A stretch of 64,000 nt of DNA from Treponema sp. (lineage in GTDB: Bacteria > Spirochaetota > Spirochaetia > Treponematales > Treponemataceae). The DNA lies in assembly GCA_016293915.1 (NCBI GenBank), contig JAEDCY010000001.1:1-64000 (forward strand), read 5' to 3'. A program made the translations under genes and the position numbers. Shown piece after piece: positions 62,811 through 64,000 of this stretch (position 1 is the first letter of the stretch; the number at the start of each line of letters is the position of its first letter). The notes beneath the pieces were generated by a model. That model was not told the origin of the DNA. It worked only from the letters and a program-made list of their open reading frames with translations, and ran no database searches.

Positions 62811-63365
62811 TTAATTTTGCTCTATTACATCTTTCTGCTGGAAAACAACATCACGAATTCTAGAACTGCTCAAAATCTTATCATTGATTCCGTTTTTAAT
62901 TTCATTTTCCAAAGCATCTTCGTTATTTGTATTGCGAAGCTCTGCTGCAGTTTTACCACTAAAATAACGGCGCAAAAATGCTTTTAATTCAACTGTACGC
63001 TGAGTAATTTCTGTAGAAGTTGCTTTATCATCTTTTTTATAAGCGAGAGCAACATCTACACGTACTGTAGCAGGAGGTTCATCACATGTTGTTGTCTGAA
63101 TTATTCCCAGAGAAGTGTACCAGTCATAAATTTCACGCTGACCAGACACATATTCTTCTGATGTTGGGATTGCTGTTACCTGAGTTGTATTTTTACTTGC
63201 GATTTTAACTGTTACAACTACAACTACAACAATAACAATAATTGCAGCGAGTCCGATAATTATCCATTTAAGAAGGCCAGACAAAAGTCCGCCAATACCA
63301 CGCTTTTTTTCAGGAGCTGAACCTGCACCACCCTCATCGAGGTTGATTTCATCATCGTCTGCCAT
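62811..63365 (-). CDS. fliL: Flagellar basal-body protein FliL
   Basis: A 184-residue protein with one TM helix (about 32-52, LKWIIIGLAAIIVIVVVVVV) and a periplasmic stomatin-like domain that stabilises the stators. The C-terminal FRIRDVVF-type segment appears as SSSRIRDVVFQQKD. It lies between motB and fliM, the standard spirochaete order. Confidence 0.93.
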   Translation of the reverse strand: MADDDEINLDEGGAGSAPEKKRGIGGLLSGLLKWIIIGLAAIIVIVVVVVVTVKIASKNTTQVTAIPTSEEYVSGQREIYDWYTSLGIIQTTTCDEPPATVRVDVALAYKKDDKATSTEITQRTVELKAFLRRYFSGKTAAELRNTNNEDALENEIKNGINDKILSSSRIRDVVFQQKDVIEQN

Positions 63366-63398
63366 TTCCCCTCCAGCAAAACTTAAAATATTTTACCA

Positions 63399-64000
63399 CT
63401 AAAAGTGCCCTTCGTCTAGGATAATAATATCCACACGCCTGTTGTAAGCACGACCTTCTGCCGTATCATTGGAAAACTTTGGTCTGGTGTCGGAATATCC
63501 GGCAACAGAAAAATCATTTTCCCTTACTCCATAATCGGCTAAATAGTGAAGAACATTAACAGCTCTTGTTGCAGAAAGTTCCCAATTGCTAGGAAAAATT
63601 GAATTTTCTGCAACCGGAGTAGAATCCGTATGCCCTTCTATACGAAATCTTCTGCCTTTTAATTCATCTGAACGGAAAAAATCTGCCAGACGCAGAAGTG
63701 TTTCGCGCGTATCATTTATATTTAATTCAGCACTTCCTTCTTCAAAAAAGTTATCAGAAAGAAGAGTTATGATAAGACCTCGCTCATCACTGGTAATTGT
63801 AATTTTGTTTGATTTTACATCGGGTGCAAAAAGACTTACAGCCTTCTTTTTTGCAAGGCCAAGTGATTTTCCTTTTTCAAGAGAAGGAAGTGAGTTTATA
63901 TTATTTCCTAAATCTGAAAGCTGACCCGCAGACAATGAAAGACCACCAGACGTTGTTTCTGTTTCCTGCATCTGGAGACTTTGTGTAATAGTAGCCATTT
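63399..64000 (-). CDS. motB: Flagellar motor protein MotB, C-terminal part
   Basis: The OmpA/MotB peptidoglycan-binding domain fills about the last 140 residues (FRIEGHTDSTPVAENSIF, NWELSATRAVNVLHYL, YNRRVDIII). The TM helix with the proton-binding Asp and the plug region of MotB are absent before the ATG at 63998, and the frame stays open to the window edge. I therefore read that ATG as an internal Met and the gene as continuing beyond base 64000. Place in the operon (before fliL) supports motB. Confidence 0.88.
   Translation of the reverse strand, partial: MATITQSLQMQETETTSGGLSLSAGQLSDLGNNINSLPSLEKGKSLGLAKKKAVSLFAPDVKSNKITITSDERGLIITLLSDNFFEEGSAELNINDTRETLLRLADFFRSDELKGRRFRIEGHTDSTPVAENSIFPSNWELSATRAVNVLHYLADYGVRENDFSVAGYSDTRPKFSNDTAEGRAYNRRVDIIILDEGHF

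Noticed and set aside
63998..63998. ATG at 63998 as the true motB start
   Set aside because: It would give a MotB without its TM helix and plug. The frame is open to the window edge, so the gene is cut.

Overview
The window looks like a chromosomal segment of a host-associated Treponema (Spirochaetota). It is AT-rich. It carries the spirochaetal V-type ATPase operon (E, a DUF2764-like protein, A, B, D, I, K), a long motB-fliL-fliM-fliY-fliOPQR-flhBA-flhF-flhG-whiG motility operon, and the rpsB-tsf-frr-uppS-cdsA-dxr-rseP block in the order I recall for Treponema pallidum. A fumarate-reductase-like flavoprotein at the left edge fits a succinate-forming gut or rumen treponeme. The species cannot be fixed from this alone.

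Layout. 1-3.2 kb: the 3' end of the flavoprotein gene, a GH18 glycosidase and an AspT/YidE-type transporter. 3.2-8.2 kb (minus): a CHASE2 adenylate cyclase followed by an M30-like metalloprotease lipoprotein and a small exported protein. 8.2-10.2 kb (minus): rnc, acpP, rpmF, coaD. 10.2-20.7 kb (plus): a lipoprotein, a HEAT-like protein, maf, the translation and isoprenoid/phospholipid block, rseP and a beta-propeller-like exported protein. 20.8-23.6 kb (minus): glgA and an aminotransferase. 23.6-36.7 kb: a surface-glycan locus with rfbD, three large predicted outer-membrane barrels, three glycosyltransferases, a WbaP-type initiating transferase and an Omp85-like protein. 36.7-38.9 kb (minus): a TPR-like protein and ispG. 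39.2-46.5 kb (minus): the V-ATPase operon. 46.8-47.8 kb: galM. 47.9-64 kb (minus): the motility operon, cut by the window end inside motB. No gap between genes exceeds 300 bases. I saw no tRNA, rRNA, CRISPR array or transposase.

The most interesting material is between the genes. Several genes have a well-spaced sigma-70-type promoter whose -10 box ends only 6-10 bases before the start codon, with no Shine-Dalgarno sequence, which predicts leaderless mRNAs. This holds for the cyclase, coaD and its divergent lipoprotein, the aminotransferase and its divergent exported protein, and an outer-membrane barrel gene. ispG is a weaker case. Separately, at least four families of structured palindromic repeats sit between genes. 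Each has conserved outer arms enclosing two or three smaller hairpins whose stem sequences change between copies while base pairing is kept. One hairpin module (GATTTTGC/GCAAAATC) is shared by two families.
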